Positions 1-6,901 are shown, counted from the stretch's first letter. The stretch is DNA of 9,338 nucleotides from BS750m-G62 sp964577175 (GCA_964577175.1 CAZNYC010000148.1:1-9338), one strand, 5' to 3'. The notes: generated by a model not told the origin, from the sequence alone. A program made the numbers and translations.

Positions 1-156
1 TCCGAGGGCGCCAATCAACCCCGTGGGCTTGGTGGCGTGAACGGAATAGGCCCAATCCGTCATGGCACGTGCCTTGGCCGATGGAGATGACCCGCCGCTT
101 CCGCGGCGGGCTCGAACGGCACACCCGCGCGACCGTTGAACGGGAAGGACTCTCGT
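1..156. other. Leader region upstream of the beta-helix gene
   Basis: This is non-coding sequence to the left of the first gene. The part from about 55 to 121 is a dispersed hairpin repeat, described separately. I see no convincing -35/-10 pair. A good Shine-Dalgarno (GGAAGGA, 143-149) lies seven bases before the ATG at 157 and decides that start. An in-frame TTG at 136 would place seven extra charged and polar residues ahead of the signal peptide and has no comparable ribosome site. Bases 1-54 hold nothing I can identify; they may belong to a neighbouring gene cut by the window edge. Confidence 0.5.
55..121 (+). repeat. Dispersed 67-bp hairpin repeat, copy A
   Basis: Aligned without gaps to 7488-7554, this stretch matches at 56 of 67 positions by hand count. 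The last 34 bases (88-121 and 7521-7554) are identical. It contains a perfect 10-bp palindrome GGCACGTGCC (64-73). A second hairpin has arms CCCGCCGC (91-98) and GCGGCGGG (103-110) around a TTCC loop, followed by CTCGAACGGC. Both copies point the same way, one before the first gene and one after the 3' end of the last gene. The structure resembles a REP- or MITE-like non-coding element rather than a gene-specific regulator. Confidence 0.8.
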
Positions 157-2238
157 ATGCCCCGCCCCGCCGTAACGCTCACCGCCATCCTGCTGCTGGC
201 CGTCCCCGTCCACGCCGCCGACGTGTACGTCTCGCCCGCGGGCGACGACGGGGCGGCCGGCACGCGCGCCGCGCCGCTTGCGACCCTGGAAGCTGCCCGC
301 GACGCCGCCCGCCGCGCCGGGCCCGCCGGCGTCACCGTCCACCTCGCCGCCGGTACGTACCTGCGCGAGGGGGCGCTGGACCTCACCGCCGCCGATTCCG
401 GCACGAAGGCGGCGCCGGTCGTCTGGCGGGCCGACCCTCCCCACCAGGCGCACCTCGTGGGCGGCAAGGTGCTCGAGGCGGAACACTTCCGGCCGCTCGC
501 CAACGACGAAGCGCCCCGCATCGCGGGCGCCGTCCGGAGGACGGTCCGCGCCTGCGACCTCGCGCCCCTCGGCGTCCGCGACCTGCCCGACCCCCCCGAC
601 AAGTACCGCACCACGGGCGGCCTGCCGGAACTCTTCTACAACGACCGCCCCATGACCGTCGCCCGCTGGCCGAACGACGGCTGGGTCACCATCGAGAAGG
701 TCCTCGACCGCGACGGCGTCTTCGTTGCCGGCGAGGACCGCATGCGGCGGTGGGACCTCGACCGCGGCGTCTGGCTCCACGGCTACTGGTGCCACGACTG
801 GGCCGACGAGACCATCCGCGTCAAGGCCCTCGACCCGGCCGCCCGCACGATCACACTGGCCGCCCGGCACGGCTACGGCGTGGGGCCGTCCAGTTCGTGG
901 AATAAGACGCCGCGGCGGTACCGGGCGGTGAACGTCCTGGCGGAACTCGACGCCCCCGGCGAGTACTACGTCGACCGCACGGCCCGGCGGCTGTATTTCT
1001 ATCCGCCCGGGCCGATGCAGGGGGCCCGCATCGTCCTCGCGGTACTCAAGGACCCCATCGTGCGCCTGCGCGATGCCTCGCACGTCACCGTCCAGGGCCT
1101 CGTCCTGGAAGGCGGTCGCGGTGACGGCGTTCACGTGCGCGGCGGGTCGCACAACACCGTCGCCGGCTGCGTCATCCGGGACCTTTCCGGCTCCGGGGCC
1201 GTCGTGCGCGACGGCACCCACAACCGCATCGTGGCGTGCGACCTCTACCACCTCGGCCGCGGCGGCATCCGCCTCTCCGGCGGCGACCGCAAGAGCCTTA
1301 CCCCCGCCGGCCTCGCCGCCGAGAACAACCATATCCATCACTTCGGGCGGCTCCAGCGGACCTACGCCGCCGCCGTCCACCTCGGCGGCGTCGGCAATCG
1401 GATGCGCCACAACCTGATCCACGACGCCCCGCACGCCGCCGTCCTCTACGGTGGCAACGAGCACGTCATCGAACTGAACGAGATTCACCACGTGGCCCTG
1501 GAGACCAGCGACGTCGGCGCCCTTTATACCGGACGCGACTGGACCAGCCGCGGCAACGTCGTCCGCCATAACTTCATCCACAGCCTGACGAGCCAGGGCT
1601 CCGTCGGCACGATGGGCGTGTACCTGGACGACTGCGATTCCGGCGACCGGATCGTCGGCAACGTCTTCTACCGGGCCGGACGGGCCGCGTTCATCGGCGG
1701 CGGGCGGGACAACGTCGTCGAGAACAACCTCTTCGTCGACTGCGAGGCGGCCATTCATCTCGATGCGCGCGGCACCCGCCGCATCACGAACGGCAAAGGG
1801 GGAAGTTGGGACCTCCTGGCCAAGGCCCGCCGCGTCGGCTACGACAAGCCGCCGTGGTCCGAGCGGTACCCGAATCTCGCGCGCATCATGGAGGAGCAGT
1901 GGCAATTGCCGGAGGGCAACGTGGTCCGCCGCAACATCGCCCTCGGGTGCGAGAAGTGGCTGAGCGCCCACGGCATGAAGGAGCACATGGACCTGGTGCG
2001 GTTCGAGCACAACCTGCGGGAGGGGCCCGAGCAGACGATCACCGACACGGGCCGCATCCTGCAGCAGATTCGCCTCCGCCCCGAGGACCGGGCGAAGGCG
2101 GCGGGCTTCGAGGAGATTCCGCTGGAGAAGATCGGCCTTGTGCGCGACGCCTGGCGCACGACCCTGCCGGGTGAGAAGGCGAAACCAAACCCCGCCGGCA
2201 CCAAGCCGAAGAAGCGCCTGCCCTTTCCGATGCCGTGA
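157..2238 (+). CDS. Secreted right-handed parallel beta-helix protein, GH141-like glycoside hydrolase candidate
   Basis: The product has 693 residues. It begins with a clear signal peptide (residues 1-20, hydrophobic core TAILLLAVPV, likely cut after VHA), so it acts outside the cytoplasm. Mature residues 22-53 carry the motif VSPxGxDxxxGTxxxPxxTLxxARDAAR, typical of secreted beta-helix carbohydrate-active proteins. A second family signature, LPELFYNDRPMTVARWPN, lies at about 156-173. From about 300 to 540 the chain is a ladder of short turns such as NTVAGCVIRD, NRIVACDLYH, NRMRHNLIH and NVVRHNFIH, the hallmark of a pectate-lyase-like right-handed helix. Conserved-looking acidic positions on the helix face are D461 (GRDW), D491/D492 (VYLDD), D518 (GGGRDN) and D536 (LDARG). 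From memory this arrangement resembles family GH141, which includes an alpha-L-fucosidase and a xylanase; that assignment is inference, and the substrate cannot be read from the sequence. The C-terminus is a short Lys/Pro-rich tail. The gene stands alone, with 446 bp before the next one. It could also be an uncharacterised polysaccharide lyase or epimerase-type beta-helix. Confidence 0.92.
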   Translation: MPRPAVTLTAILLLAVPVHAADVYVSPAGDDGAAGTRAAPLATLEAARDAARRAGPAGVTVHLAAGTYLREGALDLTAADSGTKAAPVVWRADPPHQAHLVGGKVLEAEHFRPLANDEAPRIAGAVRRTVRACDLAPLGVRDLPDPPDKYRTTGGLPELFYNDRPMTVARWPNDGWVTIEKVLDRDGVFVAGEDRMRRWDLDRGVWLHGYWCHDWADETIRVKALDPAARTITLAARHGYGVGPSSSWNKTPRRYRAVNVLAELDAPGEYYVDRTARRLYFYPPGPMQGARIVLAVLKDPIVRLRDASHVTVQGLVLEGGRGDGVHVRGGSHNTVAGCVIRDLSGSGAVVRDGTHNRIVACDLYHLGRGGIRLSGGDRKSLTPAGLAAENNHIHHFGRLQRTYAAAVHLGGVGNRMRHNLIHDAPHAAVLYGGNEHVIELNEIHHVALETSDVGALYTGRDWTSRGNVVRHNFIHSLTSQGSVGTMGVYLDDCDSGDRIVGNVFYRAGRAAFIGGGRDNVVENNLFVDCEAAIHLDARGTRRITNGKGGSWDLLAKARRVGYDKPPWSERYPNLARIMEEQWQLPEGNVVRRNIALGCEKWLSAHGMKEHMDLVRFEHNLREGPEQTITDTGRILQQIRLRPEDRAKAAGFEEIPLEKIGLVRDAWRTTLPGEKAKPNPAGTKPKKRLPFPMP

Positions 2239-2281
2239 GAAGCCGTTTCGTTGAGCCGGCGCCCGAAGGTCGCCGCGTTTT

Positions 2282-2309
2282 GCGAGGTGCCCAAGACTGG
2301 ACACCGCGC
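2282..2309 (+). repeat. 28-bp palindromic-arm repeat, copy 1
   Basis: The left arm reads GCGAGGTG (one change from GCGCGGTG), the 12-nt centre CCCAAGACTGGA and the right arm CACCGCGC. It differs from the copy at 2626-2653 at only one base and has the same orientation. The arms can pair over 7 of 8 positions. The copy begins 43 bp after the stop codon of the beta-helix gene. Confidence 0.8.
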
Positions 2310-2336
2310 GACAGGCCGTTTCTCCCTTGCCCCCCG

Positions 2337-2422
2337 CGGGAGAGGGTAGGGTGAGGGGGAATGGGATAATGGCAGAAGATCTCTTCACCCTCACCCCATC
2401 CCTCTCCCGTCAAGGGAGAGGG
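2337..2422. repeat. Long G/A-rich inverted repeat with nested hairpin
   Basis: The left arm (2337-2357, CGGGAGAGGGTAGGGTGAGGG) pairs with the right arm (2388-2409) except for one small bulge or mismatch. The right arm also forms its own hairpin, CCCTCTCCC (2400-2408) with GGGAGAGGG (2414-2422) around GTCAA. Sequences of this type (runs of GGGAGAGGG with GGGTGAGGG) are, from general experience, widespread intergenic repeats in environmental bacterial genomes. It may block read-through from the beta-helix gene, but no T-tract follows. Confidence 0.75.
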
Positions 2423-2430
2423 GGAATCGG

Positions 2431-2449
2431 CGTCGACCTCCGGTCGACG
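2431..2449. repeat. Short perfect hairpin
   Basis: Arms CGTCGACC (2431-2438) and GGTCGACG (2442-2449) enclose a three-base loop. It directly follows the G/A-rich inverted repeat and may be part of the same repeat mosaic. No function can be inferred. Confidence 0.6.
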
Positions 2450-2496
2450 GCTCAACGTCTGCAGGTCGGCGCGCCGCGGGCGAGATTTCTCCGTCC

Positions 2497-2525
2497 TTGA
2501 CCTCCGCCGACGCGGTTCCAATTAT
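2497..2525 (+). promoter_or_regulatory. Candidate sigma-70-type promoter of the HzsA-related gene
   Basis: TTGACC (2497-2502, five of six matches to TTGACA) is followed after 17 bp by AATTAT (2520-2525, four of six to TATAAT). The region around the -10 is one of the few A/T-rich patches in this spacer. If used, the transcript would carry a leader of about 150 nt containing two copies of the 28-bp repeat before the start codon at 2685. This is a prediction from sequence only. Confidence 0.3.
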
Positions 2526-2572
2526 GGAAGTACCGTTCTGGGGCGACGTGCCGCGCGGGAAGTCGCGCGAAT

Positions 2573-2600
2573 GCGCGGTGGGCAGTCTTGCCCACCGCGC
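2573..2600 (-). repeat. 28-bp palindromic-arm repeat, copy 2 (perfect 12-bp stem)
   Basis: Arms GCGCGGTGGGCA (2573-2584) and TGCCCACCGCGC (2589-2600) pair perfectly around a GTCT loop. Read on the minus strand, its centre (GGCAAGACTGCC) shares CAAGACTG with the plus-strand centres of copies 1 and 3, so it is the same family in the opposite orientation. It lies 85 bp before the HzsA-related start codon, in its probable leader. Confidence 0.85.
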
Positions 2601-2625
2601 CCTCGATACCGCGACCCGATGGCTT

Positions 2626-2653
2626 GCGCGGTGCCCAAGACTGGACACCGCGC
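2626..2653 (+). repeat. 28-bp palindromic-arm repeat, copy 3
   Basis: Arms GCGCGGTG and CACCGCGC flank the centre CCCAAGACTGGA. It differs from copy 1 at one position only, and the near-identity extends to 30 bp (2625-2654 against 2281-2310). It ends 31 bp before the start codon of the next gene, so a stem here would form just upstream of the ribosome site GAGGGGA (2674-2680). Confidence 0.8.
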
Positions 2654-2684
2654 GGCATAGGGACGCCTTCAAAGAGGGGAAGCC

Positions 2685-5600
2685 ATGCGCCTGACGATCC
2701 CGGCCGCCCTGGCGGCCATCCTCATCCTGACGGCCGCGGCCGCCGGGGAGAAACACGTCACGCTCTTCACGATCGGCGAGCCCGACGGCCGGGCCGGCGA
2801 GTTCGGATGCACCGACCGCCTCTGGCACGCCTACGCCGAGACGTACCCGGACCCCGTCGTCTTCACGGTCGGCACGAGCCCGCTCGCGGCGTGGCCGTAC
2901 ATCCATCCCAGCAACGCCGACACGTGGGCCGGCGGCAAGCCCCACACCTTCACCCTCCGGTTCGACGTGAAGACGGTGCCGGGCCGTCCGCTGCACCTGG
3001 TGCTGGGCCTCGCGGACGCCATGCCGCGCCCGCCGAAGGTCACCGTCTCGTTCAACGGCGTCTCGCTGCCGGCCCGGCGGGCGCCGAAGGGCACCGGCCG
3101 CGGGGCCTTCACGCCCGACGGCTGGCACGGGGCCAAGGCGATGGTCTTCCGCGCCCCGGACGGGGCCGTCCGCCCCGGCGCCAATACGATCCGCATCCGC
3201 TGCGAGACGGGCAGTTGGATCACCTACGATTACGTCCGACTCTCGACCGACCCGAAACCCGTGGACACCTCCGGCAAGGTGAACGGGCTGCTGCCGCAGG
3301 CCCTGGACGGGCCGCTCGCCGACGCCCCCGAGGTCATCCTCGCCGCCCGGCAGCCGGGCAAGGACGGCCACTGGTACGCCAACTTCAGTTACTATGCGGA
3401 GAGCACGGATCGCGTGACCTACGGTCCCGGCGGCCGGCTTTACCGGTTGAATCTCGCGACCGGGCGCCCCCGCACCCTGCTCGACGACCCGAAGGGCGGC
3501 GTCCGCGACCCGCAGGTCCACTACGACGGCCGGCGCATCCTCTTCTCGTACCGCCAGGGCGACTCGCCGCACTATCATCTCTATACCATCAATGCCGACG
3601 GCTCGGGCCTCAAGCAACTCACGGACGGCCCGTGGGACGACATCGAGCCCACGTACCTGCCCGACGGCCGCATCCTGTTCGTCTCCAGCCGATGCAAGCG
3701 GTGGGTCAACTGCTGGCTCACCCAGGTCGGCACGCTGTACGTGTGCGACGCCGACGGGTCGAACCTGCGGATGGTCTCGTCGAACAACGAGCACGACAAC
3801 ACGCCCTGGCCGATGCCCGACGGCACCGTCCTGTACACGCGGTGGGAGTACGTCGACCGCAGCCAGGTGCACTACCATCACCTGTGGTCGATCAACCCCG
3901 ACGGCACGGGCCAGATGACCTTCTTCGGCAACCTGCATCCCGGCGTGGTGATGATCGACGCGAAGCCCGTCCCCGGCACGGATGAGATTATCTCGATTTT
4001 CTCGCCCGGCCACGGGCGGCGCGAGCACGCCGGCCCCGTCACCCTGGTCGATGCCCGCGCCGGGCCGGACGCCCGGCCGTTCTCGAAGCGCATCAGCCGG
4101 GGCGGCGATTTCCGCGACCCGTACGCCCTCTCGACGGACCTCTTTCTCGTCGCCCGCGGGCAGGACCTGGTGCTGATGGACCGCCGCGGACGCATGCAGA
4201 CGGTCTTCACCCTGCCGGAGGCCGACCGCAAGGCGGGCCTCCACCTGCACGAGCCGCGCCCGCTTCGCTCCCGGCCGCGCGAACGCGTCATCCCGGACCG
4301 CATCGACCCGTCCGAGCCCACCGGCCGCCTCATGCTCGTCGACGTCACCCACGGCCGCAACATGGAGGGCGTCGCGCCCGGCGAGATCAAACGCCTCCTC
4401 GTCCTGGAGACCCTGCCGAAGCCGATCAACTTCACCGGCGGCATGGACCCGTTGAGTTACGGCGGCACGTTCACGCTGGAACGCGTCCTCGGCACGGTGC
4501 CCGTGGCGGAGGACGGGTCGGCGTACTTCGAGGTGCCCGCGATGCGGAGCCTGTTCTTCGTGGCCCTGGACGAAAACGACCTGGCCGTCAAACGCATGCA
4601 GTCGTTCGTCACGGTGCAGCCGGGCGAGGTGACCGGCTGCGTCGGCTGCCACGAGCGGCGGGTGACGCGTCCGGGGCAGGACCTGGTGGCCTCGACGTTC
4701 CGCGGCCGGACGGACCGCATCACGCCCGTCGAGGGCGCACCGAACGTGCTCGACTTTCCGCGAGACGTCCAACCCGTCCTCGACCGCCACTGCACCGGGT
4801 GCCACGGCTACGAGGCGACCGACGCCGGCGGCCCGCAGGCGGGCGGCGTCATCCTGGCCGGCGACCGCGGACCCATGTTCAGTCACAGTTACTTCAACCT
4901 GACGGTGCGGAAGCAACTCGCCGACGGGCGGAACCGGCCGAAGAGCAACTACCCGCCCCGCGCGCTCGGCTCCGGCGCGGCCCCGCTCATGAAGAAGGTC
5001 GCCCCGGAGGCGTTCGGGTGCGATCCGCATCACGGCGTGACGGTGAGCGATGCCGAGCGCCGCGTCGTCCGTCTCTGGCTCGACACCGGCGCCGCCTACC
5101 CGGGGACGTACGCGGCCCTCGGGTCCGGGATGATCGGCGGGTACGATGAGAATCATCTCGATACCGCGGACCGCAAATGGTCCGAGACGAAGGCCGCCGC
5201 CGAGGTCCTCCGCCGACGCTGCGGTTCGTGTCACACGAAGAACGAGCGCCCGCTGCCGCAGGCCCTCTCCGACGAGATCGGCATCTCGTTCTGGAACATG
5301 AGCCTGGACGACAAGCGGCTGCCGTTCAGCCGGCACCGGGTGTTCAACCTGACGAGGCCCGAGAAGTCGCTCGTCCTGCTGGCGCCGCTGGCGAAATCCG
5401 CCGGGGGGGACGGGACGTGCACGCCGACCGGCGGCGAGGGGAAGGGGCAGCCGGTCTTCGCCGACACGGCCGATCCCGGCTACGCGAAACTGCTTGCCAT
5501 GTGCCGGCGGGGCAAGGCGCGGCTGGAGGAGATCAAACGGTTCGACATGCCCGGCTTCCGCCCGCCCGACGCCTACCTGCGCGAGATGGCCCGCTACGGC

Positions 5601-5696
5601 GTCCTGCCGACGGCCGCCCCGGACGGCCCCGTGGACCCGTATGCCCTGGACCGGGCGTATTGGGACTCGTTCACGTACGAGCCGTCGGCGGAGTGA
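2685..5696 (+). CDS. Secreted HzsA-related multihaem c-type cytochrome with PL4-like sandwich domain
   Basis: The product has 1003 residues. The ATG is preceded by GAGGGGA at four bases and opens a good signal peptide (residues 1-20, cut near AAAA|GEK), so it is exported. Residues about 23-187 (IGEPDGRAGEFG, then FTVGTSPLAAWPY, then VTVSFNGVSLP) look like the C-terminal carbohydrate-binding-like sandwich of family-4 rhamnogalacturonan lyases, without the catalytic domain. Residues about 245-440 hold TolB/PD40-type propeller repeats (LYTINADGSGLKQLT, LYVCDADGSNLRMVS, LWSINPDGTGQMTFF). A middle domain follows, in which residues about 575-650 lead to a first haem site CVGCH (652-656). The order propeller, middle domain, CxxCH is that of hydrazine synthase alpha. 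Further haem motifs are CTGCH (703-707), in a DVQPVLDRHCTGCH context typical of planctomycete cytochromes, and CGSCH (846-850). Three covalent c-haems are therefore expected, matured in the periplasm. No HzsB/HzsC partner is present, and the residue four after the first motif's histidine is Val, not the Tyr that I recall as haem ligand in HzsA. Hydrazine synthesis is thus unlikely; redox or binding chemistry on a carbohydrate or small molecule is possible but unproven. Confidence 0.93.
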   Translation: MRLTIPAALAAILILTAAAAGEKHVTLFTIGEPDGRAGEFGCTDRLWHAYAETYPDPVVFTVGTSPLAAWPYIHPSNADTWAGGKPHTFTLRFDVKTVPGRPLHLVLGLADAMPRPPKVTVSFNGVSLPARRAPKGTGRGAFTPDGWHGAKAMVFRAPDGAVRPGANTIRIRCETGSWITYDYVRLSTDPKPVDTSGKVNGLLPQALDGPLADAPEVILAARQPGKDGHWYANFSYYAESTDRVTYGPGGRLYRLNLATGRPRTLLDDPKGGVRDPQVHYDGRRILFSYRQGDSPHYHLYTINADGSGLKQLTDGPWDDIEPTYLPDGRILFVSSRCKRWVNCWLTQVGTLYVCDADGSNLRMVSSNNEHDNTPWPMPDGTVLYTRWEYVDRSQVHYHHLWSINPDGTGQMTFFGNLHPGVVMIDAKPVPGTDEIISIFSPGHGRREHAGPVTLVDARAGPDARPFSKRISRGGDFRDPYALSTDLFLVARGQDLVLMDRRGRMQTVFTLPEADRKAGLHLHEPRPLRSRPRERVIPDRIDPSEPTGRLMLVDVTHGRNMEGVAPGEIKRLLVLETLPKPINFTGGMDPLSYGGTFTLERVLGTVPVAEDGSAYFEVPAMRSLFFVALDENDLAVKRMQSFVTVQPGEVTGCVGCHERRVTRPGQDLVASTFRGRTDRITPVEGAPNVLDFPRDVQPVLDRHCTGCHGYEATDAGGPQAGGVILAGDRGPMFSHSYFNLTVRKQLADGRNRPKSNYPPRALGSGAAPLMKKVAPEAFGCDPHHGVTVSDAERRVVRLWLDTGAAYPGTYAALGSGMIGGYDENHLDTADRKWSETKAAAEVLRRRCGSCHTKNERPLPQALSDEIGISFWNMSLDDKRLPFSRHRVFNLTRPEKSLVLLAPLAKSAGGDGTCTPTGGEGKGQPVFADTADPGYAKLLAMCRRGKARLEEIKRFDMPGFRPPDAYLREMARYGVLPTAAPDGPVDPYALDRAYWDSFTYEPSAE

Positions 5697-5760
5697 TCGT
5701 CTGCGCGGCGTGTGGCCCGGCCGCTGTTGTGGGGCCCGGCTGGGAGGATGCGCCATGTGA

Positions 5761-5784
5761 CACGGCCGGCCTTGCCCGGCCGTG
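5761..5784. terminator. GC hairpin after the HzsA-related gene, possible terminator
   Basis: Arms CACGGCCGG (5761-5769) and CCGGCCGTG (5776-5784) pair perfectly around six bases, 64 bp beyond the stop codon at 5696. No T-run follows, so it is at best an atypical terminator. It could equally be a transcript 3'-end stabiliser or part of the adjoining repeat at 5789. Confidence 0.35.
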
Positions 5785-5788
5785 CGCT

Positions 5789-5816
5789 GCGCGGTGGGTC
5801 TGTGCAGCCACCGCGC
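5789..5816. repeat. 28-bp palindromic-arm repeat, copy 4 (diverged centre)
   Basis: The outer arms GCGCGGTG and CACCGCGC are exact and the total length is again 28 bp. The 12-nt centre (GGTCTGTGCAGC) differs from the other copies and contains its own small CTG/CAG stem. It is followed by CTCGAAACGGCG, close to the CTCGAACGGC that ends the 67-bp repeat. Retention of arms and length with a changed centre suggests the hairpin is what is conserved. Confidence 0.7.
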
Positions 5817-5870
5817 TCGAAACGGCGTTTCCAGGGCTGCGCGGCGCCGGCGGAGACCCGCCGCGCACGA

Positions 5871-5902
5871 GTTAGCGTTGTCGTGTTAGCGTTGTCGTGT
5901 TA
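5871..5902. repeat. 14-bp tandem direct repeat, about 2.3 copies
   Basis: The unit GTTAGCGTTGTCGT occurs at 5871-5884 and again, identically, at 5885-5898, followed by a partial GTTA at 5899-5902. It is more A/T-rich than its surroundings and contains a stop triplet (TAG) in each unit. No protein or operator assignment can be made; replication slippage is the simplest origin. Confidence 0.85.
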
Positions 5903-5919
5903 AACGGCCCCAGACAGGG

Positions 5920-5952
5920 CGCGGAGGCGCGCCGCCCCAGCGCGCCTCCGCG
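5920..5952. terminator. Perfect 12-bp hairpin between convergent genes, probable bidirectional terminator
   Basis: Arms CGCGGAGGCGCG (5920-5931) and CGCGCCTCCGCG (5941-5952) form a very stable stem with a nine-base loop. It lies 223 bp after the HzsA-related stop and 73 bp after the stop of the minus-strand PEP-CTERM gene. A symmetric stem in a convergent spacer fits termination from both sides. Neither strand has a clear U-tract, so intrinsic termination is not assured. Confidence 0.45.
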
Positions 5953-6025
5953 GGTCAGCCTGCGGGGACGACGACGTCCCACCATCGGCCGCCGCACGCC
6001 CCCAATCTGCGGGTGCGGTGTCGGA

Positions 6026-6889
6026 TCAAGCCCGCGCGGAACGCCGGCGGGTCCACCACGTCAGCGCGACGCCGCCCATCAGCAGGGCCACCGTGGCGGG
6101 CTCCGGCACATAGGGCGTGTCGCTGCCCTCGACGCGGATCACGTCGTTGCCGCAGCCCCACGCCACCTGCGCGAGCCATTCCTCCGGCGCCTCGCTGAGC
6201 CCCAGGATGGCCGGGTCAAAGGTGTATAGAAGCAGATGCGTGGCGTCCTCCACGCCGCCGTAATCGAAGACGTCCGTCTGCACGCCGGCGGTGCCGAGCA
6301 GTTGCCCGGGGTCGATGTCGCCCGAGACGGCGAAGCCGCCCATGATGTCCGGGATGGTGGCGTCGGGCCCGTAGTCGTTCGCCACGAGACGCGTATCGCC
6401 CCGATAACTTCGCGAGTGGGCCTGGAGGCCGGTGACGTCGCCGGTGCCGTCCAGGCGGTACACGGAGCCGGCGGCCAGGCCCTCCTGCACGTCGGAGGTC
6501 ACGATGCCGAACGTCCGGCCGTCGAGCGTCAGCATCAGGTCGCCCAGGTACCACGTGTTGCCGACGGCGTTGACGGAGGGGTAGTTGCTCGCGACGAGGA
6601 GCACGTCGACGGATGTTTCGCCGGGGCGGACGTACAGTTCCTCGAGGTCGAATCCCTCGCCCGCGGACCCGCCGGGGCTCGGCCGGTATCCCACGCCGGG
6701 GTAGTTGATGGGCGCGTAATCGTTGGCAATGGTTATCCACGTGCCGTCGGCGTGCGTGTTGGCCTGGTTCGGTTGGGTGAACGGCGTGACGCCCCAACCG
6801 ATGACCTGCCCGCTGCCGTCGACCAGTCCGGCGGCGGCGGCGCCGGCCAGCAGATGGACCGCGACGGCCATGATGAGTGGTTTCTTCAT
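6026..6889 (-). CDS. PEP-CTERM surface protein of unknown function
   Basis: The product has 287 residues. The start at 6889 is set by AAGGAG six bases upstream and by the signal peptide that begins there (MKKPLIMAVAVHLLAGAAAA, cut near residue 20). The C-terminus is a classic PEP-CTERM sorting signal. Its VPEP motif is at 261-264, then comes a hydrophobic segment (ATVALLMGGVALTWW, 265-279), then a basic tail starting RRR. Such proteins are exported, recognised by an exosortase, cleaved and placed on the surface or in exopolysaccharide; no exosortase gene is in this window. The mature part (about 21-260) is acidic, Gly/Asp-rich and has one visible Cys (in WGCGNDVI, about 245). Motifs such as WYLGDLMLTLDGRTFGIVT and NDYGP suggest a beta-rich fold. 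I do not recognise a catalytic domain. It may be a structural or binding protein of the cell surface. It is convergent with the HzsA-related gene and codirectional with, but 669 bp downstream of, the isomerase gene, so it is probably transcribed on its own. Confidence 0.9.
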   Translation of the reverse strand: MKKPLIMAVAVHLLAGAAAAGLVDGSGQVIGWGVTPFTQPNQANTHADGTWITIANDYAPINYPGVGYRPSPGGSAGEGFDLEELYVRPGETSVDVLLVASNYPSVNAVGNTWYLGDLMLTLDGRTFGIVTSDVQEGLAAGSVYRLDGTGDVTGLQAHSRSYRGDTRLVANDYGPDATIPDIMGGFAVSGDIDPGQLLGTAGVQTDVFDYGGVEDATHLLLYTFDPAILGLSEAPEEWLAQVAWGCGNDVIRVEGSDTPYVPEPATVALLMGGVALTWWTRRRSARA

Positions 6890-6895
6890 GCGTAG

Positions 6896-6901
6896 CTCCT
6901 T
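6896..6901 (-). promoter_or_regulatory. Ribosome binding site of the PEP-CTERM gene
   Basis: On the minus strand AAGGAG lies six bases before the ATG at 6889. It decides the start: the frame is open upstream to an ATG at 7003, but that extension would bury the signal peptide behind 38 residues and has no role in secretion. Confidence 0.85.

Larger units (their letters stand above)
2239..2684. other. Repeat mosaic between the beta-helix and HzsA-related genes
   Basis: This 446-bp spacer holds no credible gene. It contains three copies of the 28-bp GCGCGGTG/CACCGCGC repeat (2282-2309, 2573-2600, 2626-2653). It also has a long G/A-rich inverted repeat (2337-2422), a short SalI-like hairpin (2431-2449) and a candidate promoter (2497-2525). 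The first and last 28-bp copies sit inside 30-bp direct repeats (2281-2310 and 2625-2654) that differ at one base. Its length and repeat load suggest the two genes are transcribed separately. Confidence 0.7.
5697..6025. other. Spacer between convergent genes
   Basis: This 329-bp stretch separates two genes that converge on it, so it needs terminators rather than promoters. It holds a 9-bp hairpin (5761-5784), a 28-bp repeat copy (5789-5816), a 14-bp tandem repeat (5871-5902) and a strong 12-bp GC hairpin (5920-5952). Close to the minus-strand gene end there is a weak six-base stem GGGACG/CGTCCC (5965-5980). No reading frame in it looks like a gene. Confidence 0.6.

Noticed and set aside
1..63. 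Possible minus-strand gene start at 63 (MTDWAYSVHATKPTG...) running off the left edge
   Set aside because: The peptide looks plausible, but only 21 codons are visible, the ribosome site is weak, and the ATG lies inside the 67-bp repeat, whose similarity to the other copy reaches this point.
2282..2653. CRISPR array
   Set aside because: The 28-bp repeats are irregularly spaced, occur in both orientations and are scattered over 5 kb. There is no regular spacer pattern and there are no cas genes.
2685..5696. Calling the gene hzsA and the organism anammox
   Set aside because: There are no hzsB/hzsC neighbours, an extra sandwich domain and a third haem motif are present, and the Tyr expected after the first CxxCH is missing. 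HzsA-related is the safe name.
2391..5756. Very long open frame antisense to the HzsA-related gene (over 1100 codons)
   Set aside because: It is an artefact of high GC. The peptide is rich in Arg, Ala, Val and Gly without domain features, while the plus strand carries a signal peptide, propeller repeats and haem motifs.
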